Shown here: one piece after another, positions 1-10,790 of the stretch | Position numbering within the stretch: position 1 is the first letter of the stretch | Layout: each line of letters starts with the position of its first letter | DNA from: Serripes groenlandicus | Taxonomy: Eukaryota; Mollusca; Bivalvia; Cardiida; Cardiidae | Direction of reading: 5' to 3' | NCBI GenBank assembly: GCA_031761405.1 | Contig: JASEVX010000003.1 | Location: forward strand, 146,893,527 to 146,957,526 | Length of the DNA: 64,000 nt | The notes under the pieces: generated by a model | Database searches by the model: none | What the model saw: only the letters and a program-made list of their open reading frames with translations | What the model was told of the DNA's origin: nothing | Translations under genes and position numbers: made by a program

Positions 1-715
1 ACCAAAGGGTATATCACTATCTGCCTATATAGATATGAATTTCCTCTCCTGTAATCGCCATAAGAACTGTTATTCCATGATTATATGGGATGTTCTTAAT
101 CCATTTTCTGTTTTAAAATAAAACTTGATGCTAATATCAATAATTATTGACTGCTGTTTTAATACATGACAATAACTGCAAATAAGAGTGACTTTTAATA
201 AAATAAGATGATAATTTAAATGTCTTTAAATAAAATAGGATGATAAATTAATTAAAAAATAGATCTAATAGAATATACATGTATATTAGTTATGTTAGAA
301 AGCCAAGCTTTGGGCTCTGAGAATAGTTTTTCAGTTTTGATTTAAATCAGTTTGTACCTCTGTGTAGTCTTATCCGAATTATTCCTTTAAACCAATTACT
401 TTAAACTGATCTATTTTACATCCATTGTAAAACAAGCTTAAATCTTATTTTAATCACACTCCATGTCCTTGAGATACAACCAGTTCTTACGCCATTTGTA
501 CAGAAAATCCCAATCTTCACCGATACGGATTCAGTAGATATTTGGGGTATTTCTTTAGAATTTGGTAGATTATGAGGATTCCAGGGAATTTATGTAAATC
601 TTTCTATGCACCGCATTTGTCATTTGCTAGGCCAATATTTGGGCAGTTGCTTCTATGATTTTTTTTCAAAGGGGCCAACTCCCCCACTTATGTTCTGAAA
701 AAAGTAGCCATAAAG
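1..715. other. Non-coding, no feature seen
   Basis: AT-rich sequence without a credible open frame, RNA gene or tandem repeat. The reading frames are closed by dense stop codons on both strands. Confidence 0.5.
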
Positions 716-963
716 GCCGTTTTCAACAATTTTTCAGTCATATCTCGGCGACCAGTTCACCTACTCATGCGTTTCCATTGTTTTCCACTGCAGTACACCG
801 TACAACAGGCTGCTTTTCCACTTAGACTGTTAAACAGACCATTCGTGAAAGTCGAATGACGCAGGTCACAATGACTTTTGTCAAACGTCGGAATGAATGT
901 TGGCCGAGCTTGGATTCAAACTCACAACCCCTGGATTGACAGCCTGCGTCGCTACCGGAGCTT
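716..963 (-). mobile_element. tRNA-derived SINE, family 1
   Basis: The minus strand starts with a degenerate tRNA-like head (box B-like GAGTTTGAATCC with the sequence ending in AACCCCTGG on the plus strand). It continues through a conserved body with the plus-strand motif GACTTTTGTCAAACGTCGG and ends in a tail side with TTTTCAACAATTTTTCAGTCATAT. The same body is found at 25649-25952, where the copy is complete, and at 63707-63810. This copy has lost its box A end. It is transcribed by RNA polymerase III in active relatives and moved by a LINE reverse transcriptase. That mechanism is family knowledge and is not shown here. Confidence 0.75.
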
Positions 964-975
964 GACCATTATGAT

Positions 976-1655
976 AAAAGGTCACATTGTTGAAAATGTG
1001 TATGATACTTTATCTCACAATGTTACCTACATGAATCATGTTTTGCCGCAGAGTGGGTTCCTTTAGAGCATCGCAGTGATCCTGACCTGGAATTTTTCTG
1101 TTAAGATTCAATTTCGATAATTGTCACATCCTTTTTCACTAGAAAAAACAATTTTTAATTTTGTTTAGAGCACACAGAAAAAGTCATGCCAATATAAATC
1201 CGTTTCGGCTCTTGTTGAATTCACTGGGGACGTTTCATCTTGGGTTCGCTTAGTGAGAAAAGATGTTAGTTTTAACTGAATAGCCATTATTTAGAAATAT
1301 TCCGTCCACATTGCAATGTGAAATGGAGTGGATGTCATGCAGCAGAAACGTAATATATTGCGTCATAAAATGTGTAAACAATCTGCATCTAAAAATAGAT
1401 TTACTTTTTCTTCTTATAAATGTGCGGTTTTATTGGTTGCATTTAATTTTGAATGGGGTATGGTGGTAACGATTCCGAAATTTTAACCATTTGCATTTTC
1501 AGAAAAAAAAAACCAAAGCGAGTCCACAGGGAGGTGCTTCTGTGTGATCTAGAACAGAACATGACGCATTGCATAAATTTAGACATAGGCTACAGGAACA
1601 CGTCCCTGTGATTCAACTCTGTGTTGGTGTACTTGGGTAGAGACATAAATAAACA
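976..1655. other. Non-coding, no feature seen
   Basis: No frame, RNA gene or repeat that I can support. AT-rich intergenic sequence. Confidence 0.4.
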
Positions 1656-1795
1656 TGTCTCTGATTTGGGTCACATGGTGTTTCGTGTAACCGCTATGTT
1701 CAGCCACTTATTGCATTGATCTTTTGTCTCTGATTTGGGTCACATGGTGTTTCGTGTAACCGCTATATTAAGCCAATTATTGCATTGATCTTTGA
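1656..1795. repeat. Two-copy tandem duplication, ~69 bp unit
   Basis: The unit beginning TGTCTCTGATTTGGGTCACA occurs at 1656 and again at 1725. The two copies are almost identical over the whole unit and differ at a few bases near the 3' end, so this is a fairly recent tandem duplication. No coding meaning is apparent. Confidence 0.85.
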
Positions 1796-1954
1796 CAGTC
1801 CGAATGAGTTTTTGTCAGAAGGACATATAACTTCAGCGAAGTCTGTGTAGCATTGATGGTGAAACAAATTTACCATAAAGGGCATCTTAGATCAGACACT
1901 GAAACCAAATTATTCCATCGACAGAACATACGTCAATGAATTCAACCCATTGCC

Positions 1955-2182
1955 GAGATGTTGTTGGTTAGATCCCCGGTCGGGTCATACAAAAGACTTT
2001 AAAAATGGTAGTAATGGCTGAACTACTCGGCGACCAGGGTGGCGGGTTAACGTTACGATTGACTGGCTTGTGTTTACGATAAATGGACCAGTAGAACTAA
2101 TAACTTACCCAGGAAAAATCGTGATATAACAGATCAATTGTTGAAAGCGGCGTAAAACACCAACAAATCAATCAATAAAGAA
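1955..2182 (+). mobile_element. tRNA-derived SINE, family 2 (5'-truncated)
   Basis: The element shows a box B-like TAGATCCCCGGTCGGGTC and the body motif AAAATGGTAGTAATGGCT. It ends with GATATAACAGATCAATTG, then GCGGCGTAAAACACCAACAA and a tail of AATCAATCAAT. The same body order occurs in the copies at 7710-8145 and 32967-34592. The box A end is degraded, so this copy is probably dead. Confidence 0.75.
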
Positions 2183-2840
2183 ACGTCAATGTTGTTTAAA
2201 GTCGTACAATACAACAAATGCAAAAGTTGGTTAAAATAGTACAACTCATCACCATATAAATGTTGTTTAAAGTCGTATTTTTCAACACCTATATAGCGTA
2301 TTTTGAGCAGCTCGTCCCTAGAGTTGGAGATAAGGTATCGTGAGTATGAAAGATACGATACAATGCAATAAACTGCTATGGGCGCAACTTAATGCGTTGT
2401 GATGTGTATGTGTGTTGGCGTTTATCCGGCAGCGCATATAGACATGATACCAATGAGACTACACTTTGTATCATCATAGGTTACATTACTAGAGCTATGT
2501 AAACGTGCACTTGTAATACTCGCGCTAAGGTTGGTTTTCCTGGGAACCGCTCAAATATTGACATAGTCTGGTTTTTGTTAATTTGTACTAAATTGTAAAC
2601 TGTTTTCTATCAACTTGTCTGTTTGACTGTACATTTTGAAACACTTATGTAGATTTAAATACCACCAGAAAATACGTGAAGTAATGCTCAAATGTGTTTT
2701 ACAAATGATCTTGTCAACATTGCTACACACTCTTTATTTATAATTAAAGCGATGTATAGATTATTTACACTGTTTTTATACATGTTATTAAGAATGTAGA
2801 GACAGAAACATAATATTTTACAAAACCAAAAACCAACATT
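2183..2840. other. Non-coding; one short direct repeat
   Basis: The only structure seen is a motif TGTTGTTTAAAGTCGTA present near 2190 and again near 2262, about 72 bp apart. No coding frame is convincing. Confidence 0.4.
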
Positions 2841-2844
2841 GTGG

Positions 2845-2942
2845 ACTCCGCGTAAAGTGTCTACCCTGATCGGCCTAAGCATGCCGCGCAGGCTTACCCG
2901 GGCAGACACTTTTCGCCTCCTGTGGATTTTCTGTTTAAGAAA
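2845..2942. repeat. Palindromic end of a dispersed element
   Basis: A GC-rich imperfect palindrome: GTAAAGTGTCTACCC on the left is answered by GGGCAGACACTTTTCGC on the right, around a central GGCCTAAGCATGCC. I associate this arrangement (an ~AAGTGTC arm pair flanking a GC-rich core) with a very abundant repeat of bivalve genomes. That attribution is from memory. The structure itself is visible. Confidence 0.55.
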
Positions 2943-3064
2943 TCATTACTCTATACCTCTATCCCACTGAGACGGAATGTGTCGGCCCGGCGTAGTGCTT
3001 GTGCGCATTAACTCGGCTGTCGATTCGTGTTTATAAAGCGCTGCGAAAAGACATTCTATTCCCA

Positions 3065-6000
3065 TGTACGAAGGGCACGTAATCCATTACACGATGATCT
3101 TGAGTCCAAAATATTCCTTTGTGTATAAGATATTAACTTCGCTAGAGTCCCTTGTGGCAAGGCTACTAAGTCCATTACATTTTATTTGTGCCAATAATAT
3201 TTAGTGCATTACAGTTGATATTTAGTGCATTATAGTACATTGTGTCAAAGATATTTAGTGCATTACAGCCCATTGTGTCTATGATATTTAGTGCATTACA
3301 GTCCCTTGTGTCTAGGATATTAAATGCAATAAAGTCCCTTCTGTCAAGGATATTAAGTGCATTACAGTCTCTTGTATCAAGGATATTTAGTGCATTGCAA
3401 TCCTTTTTGTCAATGATATTAAGTGCATTACAGTCCATTGTGTCTATGATATTTAGTGCATTACAGTCCCTTATGTCTAGGCTATTTGGTGCAATACAGT
3501 CCCTTCTGTCAAGGATATTAAGTGCATTACAGTATCTTGTATCAAGGATATTTAGTGCATTACAGTCCCTTGTGTCTAGGATATTAAATGCAATACAGTC
3601 CCTTCTGTCAAGGATATTAAGTGCATTACAGTCTCTTGGATCAAGGATATTTAGTGCATTACAGTTCCTTGTGTCAAGGATATTTCGTGCATGAAAGTCC
3701 CGTGTGTCCATGATATTCAGTGCACTACAGTTCTTTGTGTCAGTGATATTTAGCGTATTACAGTCCCTTGTGTCTATGATATTTAGTGCATTACAGTCCC
3801 TTGTGTCTATGCTATTTAGTGCATTACAGTCCCTTGTGTCTAGGATATTAAATGCAATACAGTCCCTTCTGTCAAGGATAATAAGTGCATTACAGTCTCT
3901 TGTATCGATGATATTTAGTGCATTACAAATCCTTTTTGTCAATGATATTTGGTGCATTACAGTCCCTTGTTTCTATGATATTTAGTGCGTCCCTTCTGTC
4001 TATGATATTAAATGCAATACAGTCCCTTCTGTTAAGGATATTAAGTGCATTACAGTCCCTTGTGTCTAGGATATTAAATGCAATACAGTCCCTTCTGTCA
4101 AGGATATTAAGTGCATTACAGTATCTTGTAGCAAGGATATTTTGTGCATTACATTCCCTTGTGTCAAGGATATTTAGTGCATGACAGTCCCGTGTGTCCA
4201 TGATATTCAGTGCACTACAGTTCCTTGTGTCAGTGATATTAAGTGCATTACAGTCCCTTGTGTCTATGATATTTAGTAGATTACAGTCCCTTGTGTCTAG
4301 GATATTAAATGCAATACAGTCCCTTCTGTCAAGGATATTAAGTGCATTACAGTATCTTGTATCAAGGATATTTTGTGCATTACATTCCCTTGTGTCAAGG
4401 ATATTTAGTGCATGACAGTCCCGTGTGTCCATGATATTCAGTGCACTACAGTTCCTTGTGTCAGTGATATTTAGTGCAATTACAGTCCCTTGTGTCTATG
4501 ATATTTAGTAGATTACAGTCCCTTGTGTCTAGGATATTAAATGCAATACAGTCCCTTCTGTCAAGGATATTTCGTGCATTACATTCCCTTGTGTCAAGGC
4601 TATTAAGTGCATGACAGTCCCGTGTGTCTATGATATTTAGTGCACTACAGTTCCGTGTGTCAGTGATATTTAGTACATTACAGTCCCTTGTGTCTATGAT
4701 ATTTAGTGCATTACAGTCCCTTGTGTCTAGGATATCAAATGCAATACAGTTCCTTCTGTCAAGGATATTAAGTGCATTACAGTCTCTTGTATCAAGGCTA
4801 TTTAGTGCATTACAATCCTTTTTGTCAATGATATTTGGTGCATTACAGGCCATTTTGTCTATGATATTTAGTGCATTACAGTCCCTTGTGTCTAGGATAT
4901 TTGGTGCAATACAGTCCCTTTTGTCAAGGATATTAAGTGCATTACAGTATCTTGTATCAAGGATATTTAGTGCATTAAAGTCCCTTGTGTCAAGGACATT
5001 TAGTGCATGACAGTCCCGTGTGTCCATGATATTCAGTGCACTACAGTTCCGTGTGTCAGTGATATTTAGTACATTACAGTCTCTTGTGTCTATGATATTT
5101 AGTGCATTACAGTCCCTTGTGTCTAGGATATTAAATGCAATACAGTTCATTCTGTCAATGATATTAAGTGCATTACAGTCTCTTGTATCAAGGATATTTA
5201 GTGCATTAAAGTCCCTTGTGTCAAGGACATTTAGTGCATGACAGTCCCGTGTGTCCATGATATTCAGTGCACTACAGTTCCTTGTGTCAGTGATATTTAG
5301 TGCATTACAGTCCCTTGTGTTTATGATATTTAGTAGATTACAGTCCCTTGTGTCAAATATATTAAGTTTTACCTTATTTTTGTGTCAAGGGTTCTTAATT
5401 AAATATATTCCTTGTGCAGATGATACATTTTTCATTATTTACATTCCCATGTGTCAAGGGTATATAGTTTATTACATTCCATATTGCCAATGGTACTTAG
5501 TGTATTACATTCCTGTGTGGCAAGGGTATTGAGTACATTACAATTATTTGTGCCAGTGGTACTTAGTCCATTACACTTGTGTACTTAGTTATTACATTCC
5601 TTTATGTCAAGGGTACTTAGTGCATAATTTCCTTTGTAACAAGGGTACTTAGTTCACAACAGTCTTTTGTGTCAAGGGTATCACGTTCATGACATTCATT
5701 TGTGTCAAGGGTACTAAGTGTATAACATTCCTTTGTGTCAAGGGTATTTCATTATTTTCTATCCATAGTGCCAGTGGTACTTAGTTCTTTACATTCCTTT
5801 GTGTCCAGAGAACTTAGTTCATTACATTCATTTGAGTCAAAAGTTCTTAGTTCATTATTTACATTCCTTTGCGTCGAGAGTACTTTGGTCATTACATTCC
5901 TTTATGTCAATGGTACTTAATTCATTACATTCCTTTGTGTCAAGGGTACTTGGTTCATTACTTACATTCCTTTGTGTAAAGGGTACTTAGTTCATTACTT

Positions 6001-6140
6001 ACATTATTTTGTGTAAAGGGTACTTGGTTCATTACTTACATTCCTTTGTGTCAATGGTACTTAGGTCATTACATTACATCATGCCATGTGTACTTAGTTC
6101 AGTACATTCCTTTGTATCAAGTGTACTTGGTTACTTACCT
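3065..6140. repeat. 33-bp minisatellite array, ~90 copies, two subfamilies
   Basis: The array is built on a unit of 33 bp. From about 3170 to 5370 the unit contains ATATTTAGTGCATTACAGTC followed by CCTTGTGTCAAGG variants. From about 5380 to 6140 it changes to GGTACTTAGTTCATTACATT followed by CCTTTGTGTCAAG. Because 33 is a multiple of 3, reading frames stay open across many units on both strands and give false proteins with an 11-residue repeat (for example DTRDCNALNIL on the minus strand). Unit variants such as TTAAATGCAATAC recur every few units, which indicates a higher-order pattern. I do not call genes here. Confidence 0.95.
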
Positions 6141-6149
6141 ATCCGTTTG

Positions 6150-6152
<3 letters not shown>

Positions 6153-6190
<38 letters not shown>

Positions 6191-6197
6191 CGGGGGG
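6153..6197. repeat. Poly-G run (38 G, then C, then 6 G)
   Basis: An uninterrupted run of 38 G is followed by one C and six more G. It sits exactly at the distal edge of the 33-bp minisatellite. Assembled run length should be treated as approximate because such tracts are hard to sequence. Confidence 0.9.
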
Positions 6198-6214
6198 TAA
6201 CTATTGATTGTCTA

Positions 6215-7095
6215 CAATACTTTTTTCTTATTTTCCCTTTCTTACTGTCTTTTTGTCCGAAAAATATCTTTCAAACTAAAGGATGGAATTTAATAAACCT
6301 TTTTAGTATGATACAACACAGTGAGAGGAAGTGCAGTGTACAGGAACCATAACTTTATTTTACCTAATTATAGAGTTATTGCTCTTTGTTACGTTTTCTT
6401 GTTCGGAGAATAACTTGAAAACTACTAGATGGAATCTAAGATAAATTCATACAATAGTAAAGCACTGAGGTAGTGCAGTGTACAATAACCATAACGCGAT
6501 TTGAGCTCATTAACGAATTATTGCCCTTTCTTATTTTTTCTTATCTGGAGAATAACTTTCAGTGAAAAAATGCAGTGTACAAGAACCATAACTCTATTTT
6601 AGCTTATTACAGAATTATTGCCCTTAGTTACTTTTTTCTTGTCCAGAAAATTACTTTAAAACAACTGGATGGAATTTAATACTACTACATGCAATGGTAG
6701 AGCACAATGAGAGGTTGTGCAGTGTATAAGAACCATAACACTATTTAAGCTAATAGTTGAGTTATTGCCCTTTCTTTATTTTTCTTGTTCGGATAATAAC
6801 TTTAAAACAATTGGATGGAATTAAATAAAACTACAAACTATGAGAGGAAGTGCAGTGTGCAAGAACCATAACATTATTTTAGCTAATTACAGAGTCATTG
6901 CCCTTTGTTACTGATTTTTTTTTTTTTTTATCCTGAGAATAACTTGAAAACTACTGGATGGAACTTAATAACTTCATTCAATGGTTAAGCCCAATGAGAC
7001 ATAGTGCAGTTAACAAGAACCATACCTCTATTTAAACTTATTACAGAGCTTTTGCCCTTTCTTACTTTTTTCTTGTTCGAAGAATATTTTTAAAA
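6215..7095. repeat. Degenerate tandem repeat, ~145 bp unit, 6-7 copies
   Basis: A block of the form TTATTGCCCTTTGTTAC, then TTTTTCTTGTTCGGAGAATAAC, then ACTGGATGGAATTTAATAA, then AGTGCAGTGTACAAGAACCA recurs with starts near 6225, 6377, 6508, 6615, 6755, 6896 and 7040. Spacing varies from about 107 to 150 bp because of internal deletions. The units have diverged substantially from one another, so this is an old array. Confidence 0.85.
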
Positions 7096-7705
7096 CTACT
7101 GGATAGTATGTCCTATCAGTACGGCGTTCGGGGGGTATTAATCACATTCAGTGATAGCTTAAGTTTAAAATGTCTACAGCAAAATATACTCACGTGAGTT
7201 CTGTATGAACTTTGATTTGAGGCATTTTGCATAAATGATCATTTAAGTCTCGTTTTTGAAAAAACAACTTAAGGACAATTCCAGCCCATGAATAAGAAGA
7301 TCATCATGCGGGGATAATTATGGTTGCAGGAATTACACGAGATAAGTATTAATGATAATAGAAATAACAACATATTGTGCCAGGAAAGTGATTTGTGTTT
7401 GTCATACGTAAAGCAAATCATTTTTAAAATAATATCCTGGATGCTTCACCAGATTATTGCCCTGCTATTTTGTCAATCATTCTAGTCAACGCTGTTATCT
7501 GAAAACCGCTCTTTGTTGCTGAAAAAAAGAAAGAAAATTGATTCTCAATAACATTTTCATTTTGACGCAGCTGCAACAGACAACCTCTGCAAACATTGAA
7601 ACGAAAGAAGAAATTTGCCCATTATAAGCCATTTCAGCTTTTGTCACATCTGTGTTCGTACATTAGGTAACATTATATTTATCTGAACGCAAGTTATGTT
7701 TTTTT
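7096..7705. other. Non-coding; weak foldback remnant near its end
   Basis: No coding frame. Around 7540-7640 a decayed copy of the foldback family may be present (a GACGCAGCTGCAACAGACAA stretch resembling the family core), but it is too degraded to be sure. Confidence 0.35.
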
Positions 7706-7709
7706 TTTC

Positions 7710-8145
7710 CCTGGTGTAATGGTGATAGCGTTCACCTTCGGATCTGGAGACCAGAGTTTCAATCCCCGGTCAAAAATGGTAGTAATGGCTTCCCTAGTTG
7801 ACGCTCGGCGTTTCGGGAATAGCATTAACTCTTTCAGCGCAAAAGGCAATATTGAGCTTTTTGCAAACAATGCAGATTCAGGTGAGTCAGCTCGTAACGA
7901 GCTGTCTCACCTGAAATCTGCATTGTTTGACTGTCAGTTATAAAAATATTCCAAAAATCCTTTAACATGAAAATGGAGTCGTCCGAGTTTGAACATGGAA
8001 GAGTCTACTTTAAACAATTCGGCGCTGAAAGGGTTAAGACTACTGTATCTACTTGTAATTTACCCAGTAAATGTATCACCATGATATAACTAAATACTGA
8101 TGAACGCGGCGTACAATACCCATTGAAACAAACAAATGAAGTGAT
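7710..8145 (+). mobile_element. tRNA-derived SINE, family 2, split by a MITE
   Basis: The head has box A-like TGGTGTAATGGTGATAGCG and box B-like GAGTTTCAATCCCCGG. The body AAAATGGTAGTAATGGCT matches the copies at 1955 and 32967, and the tail contains AACGCGGCGTACAATACC followed by AAACAAACAAATGAA. Positions 7829-8033 are a separate insertion. The SINE tail ends only about 10 bp from the splice-donor side of the esterase-like exon at 8156-8307. Confidence 0.8.
7825..8037. mobile_element. piggyBac-like MITE, 205 bp, TTAA target duplication
   Basis: TTAA lies at 7825-7828 and again at 8034-8037. The element between starts CTCTTTCAGCGC and ends GGCGCTGAAAGGG, an inverted pair matching the TTAA-CCCTTT end style of piggyBac elements. 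It has no coding capacity. Inside, about 7868-7923, is a long hairpin: AATGCAGATTCAGGTGAG and its complement flank AGCTCGTAACGAGCT. The host is a SINE whose uninterrupted relatives show the empty site. Confidence 0.8.
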
Positions 8146-8155
8146 GTCCACTGAC

Positions 8156-8307
8156 CAAAGAGCATCCCTGTGTAGCCCCACCAGTCCCAGCAGCCTGCCA
8201 GGTTCGCCACCGTCTTGATCACCTGTGGGAACAGTATGGTGATATCGTTTATCTCCCCTACCTCATTGTAGCCAATGTGCTTTACGTAGGCGTCGTCAAT
8301 AATTTTC
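8156..8307 (-). CDS. Exon of a PHB-depolymerase / feruloyl-esterase-like protein
   Basis: The minus strand encodes about 50 residues ending in NLAGCWDWWGYTG, preceded by YVKHIGYNEVGEINDI and TILFPQ. The order (a GYN helix, a strand ending in hydrophobic-x-PQ, then GCWDWWGYT) is the signature I know from the secreted PHB-depolymerase/esterase family of alpha/beta hydrolases, where this segment precedes the nucleophile-bearing part. It is flanked by a plausible acceptor (CATTCTGGCAG just above 8307) and donor (G|GTCAGT at 8156-8155), giving a 152-bp exon. No neighbouring exon, lipase box or histidine motif is visible in the window, so it is either one exon of a gene with long introns or a stray exon copy. 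A SINE tail abuts the donor side. Confidence 0.6.
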
Positions 8308-8342
8308 CTGCCAGAATGCATAGAAATATAATTCATGTAATA

Positions 8343-8445
8343 TTACTTTTCTTCTTCTTCGTCTTCTTCCTTTTTTCTTCTTCTTCTTCCACTTTTTTTT
8401 CTTTTCTTTCTTCCTTTTCTTCTTCTTCTTTCATATTCTTATCAC
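8343..8445. repeat. TTC/TTTC-rich microsatellite
   Basis: A pyrimidine-rich stretch of TTCTTCTTC and TTTTCTTTC units. It also sits where the polypyrimidine tract would not be expected for the minus-strand exon, being purine-rich on that strand. It produces a false serine/phenylalanine reading frame. Confidence 0.85.
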
Positions 8446-8635
8446 AGTCAACACATTGAATATTATGCCAGCGGTTGTGCGAGAAGGAAATACAGAGTTG
8501 AAAGTGAAAGTATGTACAGTGAAGGTTGATACTTTTAAACTATTTCTAGCATTGTTTAGTTTCATAATGGTAAACAACCGACCGAGGATGCATGGATATG
8601 ATACATGGACAACACTATTTCGTATTTAGGTAGAC

Positions 8636-8712
8636 CTGGTGTCTTCGAACTCTGGACGCACGGTTCCGAATCCCCGACGCTATAACCTCTCGACCACGGC
8701 GGATTCCCCTTT
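8636..8712 (-). mobile_element. SINE head (tRNA-like), family 3
   Basis: On the minus strand a box A-like GTGGTCGAGAGGTTATAGCG is followed by box B-like AGAGTTCGAAGACACC at tRNA-like spacing. The same head style occurs near 59340-59400. No intact cloverleaf can be folded, so this is a SINE-derived fragment and not a functional tRNA gene. Confidence 0.55.
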
Positions 8713-8759
8713 CTTATGTGAAATCTTATGACTAAATGTCGACCTGAGAAGATCATGAT

Positions 8760-9154
8760 CAGTCGCGCGGAGACGCGGGATCTTTACCGGTTGCAAGGTC
8801 CCGAATGTTGGTGTCCGTGTAACATGGCCCATATAACATTGAATGTCGTGTACCATATGATTATTTTACGGTCACTCAAATGGTGACCTAGTTCGTAGGT
8901 CAAGGTAGCTATTAAAAACGTCTGTAGCATTGTCACTGGTTTCATAATCCAAAGGAACTATCTAACTATAAATGTGCAGAAATCTGTATCAAGCCCCGCC
9001 CTACCATGTCAAATCCGCCAGATAATAAACTCGATATCTAAATGGCGTATCTGTGTATTCGTTATTAAGCGATGTCCACATTTCATCAGACATCTACTCG
9101 GCCATTTTCCGGAGTTAAACCATATAACCATCTTAGTGACGTATTTTGAAATTT
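8760..9154. other. Non-coding, no feature seen
   Basis: Nothing supported in either strand. Confidence 0.35.
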
Positions 9155-9390
9155 AACCCGTTCCCACTTGTAGATGCATTCTGACGCATCTGCAGCAGAC
9201 GAATTTGGAAAGCATTTTGCAAAAAGGAGTAATTGTTCATCATAATTAATTTCCCCTATTGCCACAATGTTTACATCTCTATTTGATAATTAAACTTTCA
9301 TTATTAGAGACATTTCCATATTTTTGCACAACTGTTTTCAAAGTCGTCTGCTGTAATTTTGTTTTAAGTGGGAAAGAGCTTATGGAGTAA
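9155..9390. mobile_element. Foldback element copy
   Basis: The left arm has GATGCATTCTGACGCATCTGCAGCAGACGA and the right arm ends GTTTTCAAAGTCGTCTGCTG, so the arms are inverted around a centre near 9240. Each arm is part of the family listed among the findings. No open reading frame. Confidence 0.7.
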
Positions 9391-9689
9391 ATCTGTGTCA
9401 AGTAAGAACGAGGAACTACTGTTAACCGGTTAAATAAACATATTTTGGATGTATATATATATGCACAGGGCCGACATCCAGTAAAATATATTTCAATCAA
9501 AGGCTATAAAACATAAAACCAGAACTATTTTCCAAATAAGAGCACTCAAAAGTATGTGTTTATATTATATATCCCCTATTGGAAGTCACAGTCATTTACG
9601 AATTATGGCGCACTCGTATCCTATGTGTAAGACAACAGGTAAAACTTATTTATTTTACATCGATATCGAAATAACCTTTCAGCTCATAT

Positions 9690-9785
9690 TCAGCAGCTCC
9701 TGCTCCTCACAGGATTCGAACCCGGGACTTTTTGTACAAGAGGCCTACGCTCTACCACTGCACCAATATCTTCTACAACAGGGTT
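9690..9785 (-). mobile_element. tRNA-like SINE head inside copy A
   Basis: The minus strand reads ATTGGTGCAGTGGTAGAGCG (box A-like) and, after about 30 bases, CCCGGGTTCGAATCCTGTGAG (box B). Spacing is tRNA-like but the anticodon arm does not pair well. In copy B the corresponding element (47640-47699) keeps box B but loses box A through a deletion that joins AAGAG to TTCTATC. Confidence 0.55.
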
Positions 9786-10782
9786 ACTGAAAAGCTGGCG
9801 GCCCACCAACTGACCAAATCAGAACGGATCATACAGTCGCCATTTTAATTAGAGCATTTCTCGGTGTGTTGGATAGAAACTAAGTTTTAAGTTTTAGATC
9901 GTAATCGGAAACATTCCAGAACAAAGTCTACTGTTGAAGGAAGTTTAAACGTAGTATTAATTTGTCGTTATACCCAAAGATTATCGAAACAGGTTAAATT
10001 GGCAAAGTAGAACTAGTGGAGTTCTATTAGTCTCTTGTTGTATGGACTGTTTTAACATATTTTAAAAACAATGTAAGTTAAAAACAAGACGAATACTATC
10101 GGATCGGATAAACAACGGTGTCTTGCAGGAAATCGAAATCAAAACAACAATGACGTATCTGCTGTTGTATGTTAAATTGACGGCTTTGACATCTTGCCAT
10201 GTGTTTTGTAATGCTGTAAATGTTGAAACCTAACTAATGACAATTGATGTGTTTTTCTCGACGATGTATATATCTTCAATTGTAACATATTGAACTTGAA
10301 CTTGTTCTAATGATCCGAATATTGAACACATCCCTTGGAGTAAAGCCTGAGAAATGTTCTGGACAATCATGCACATTTAACCTCATTTTCTGACAGCGGA
10401 ATACATCGTCCGAGGACAGTTATTGTAATGTGTACACATAATCCTCGTTTTTACAGCACAACAAGATTAAACAGCTTATCATGGTGGTTTGTCGGTATAT
10501 GTAAAACTTAGATTCGGACTCCAACAATAGTAGCATTTCATACAATGGTAGAATTCAAAATGTTAACTTAAATCCTTATATTTCCCTGTTTAATGTGTTT
10601 TTGTAGATATATTATACTAACGTTTCTGATCAAACAGCGAGTGTGTCTTATTTTCTTTCTTTATTAGTTTCGTCTAAAGTTCAGTTGTTCTCCAAAGTTA
10701 CGGTCTTTAAAATGGAATGCCCAACCTTAACTAGATAAATGTAATTACTTTTGATCATACCCTGTAGTCAGTTAGAAGGTTG

Positions 10783-10790
10783 TATAAATA
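10783..10790 (+). promoter_or_regulatory. TATA box of the copy A gene
   Basis: TATAAATA 39 bp upstream of the ATG at 10829. The same motif and spacing occur in copy B, so it is the inherited core promoter. Confidence 0.65.

Noticed and set aside
878..1066. 62-codon frame
   Set aside because: Runs through a SINE head on the opposite strand and into non-coding DNA.
3175..5258. Open frames of 88-265 codons on both strands with 11-residue repeats
   Set aside because: They arise because the minisatellite unit is 33 bp; frames are open on both strands at once and end with the array.
8277..8459. Serine/phenylalanine-rich frame
   Set aside because: Low-complexity TTC microsatellite on the strand opposite to the esterase-like exon.
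9690..9785. Functional tRNA gene
   Set aside because: Boxes A and B are good, but the anticodon arm and acceptor stem do not pair; it is a SINE head. The same judgement applies to 22703-22782 and 26325-26455.
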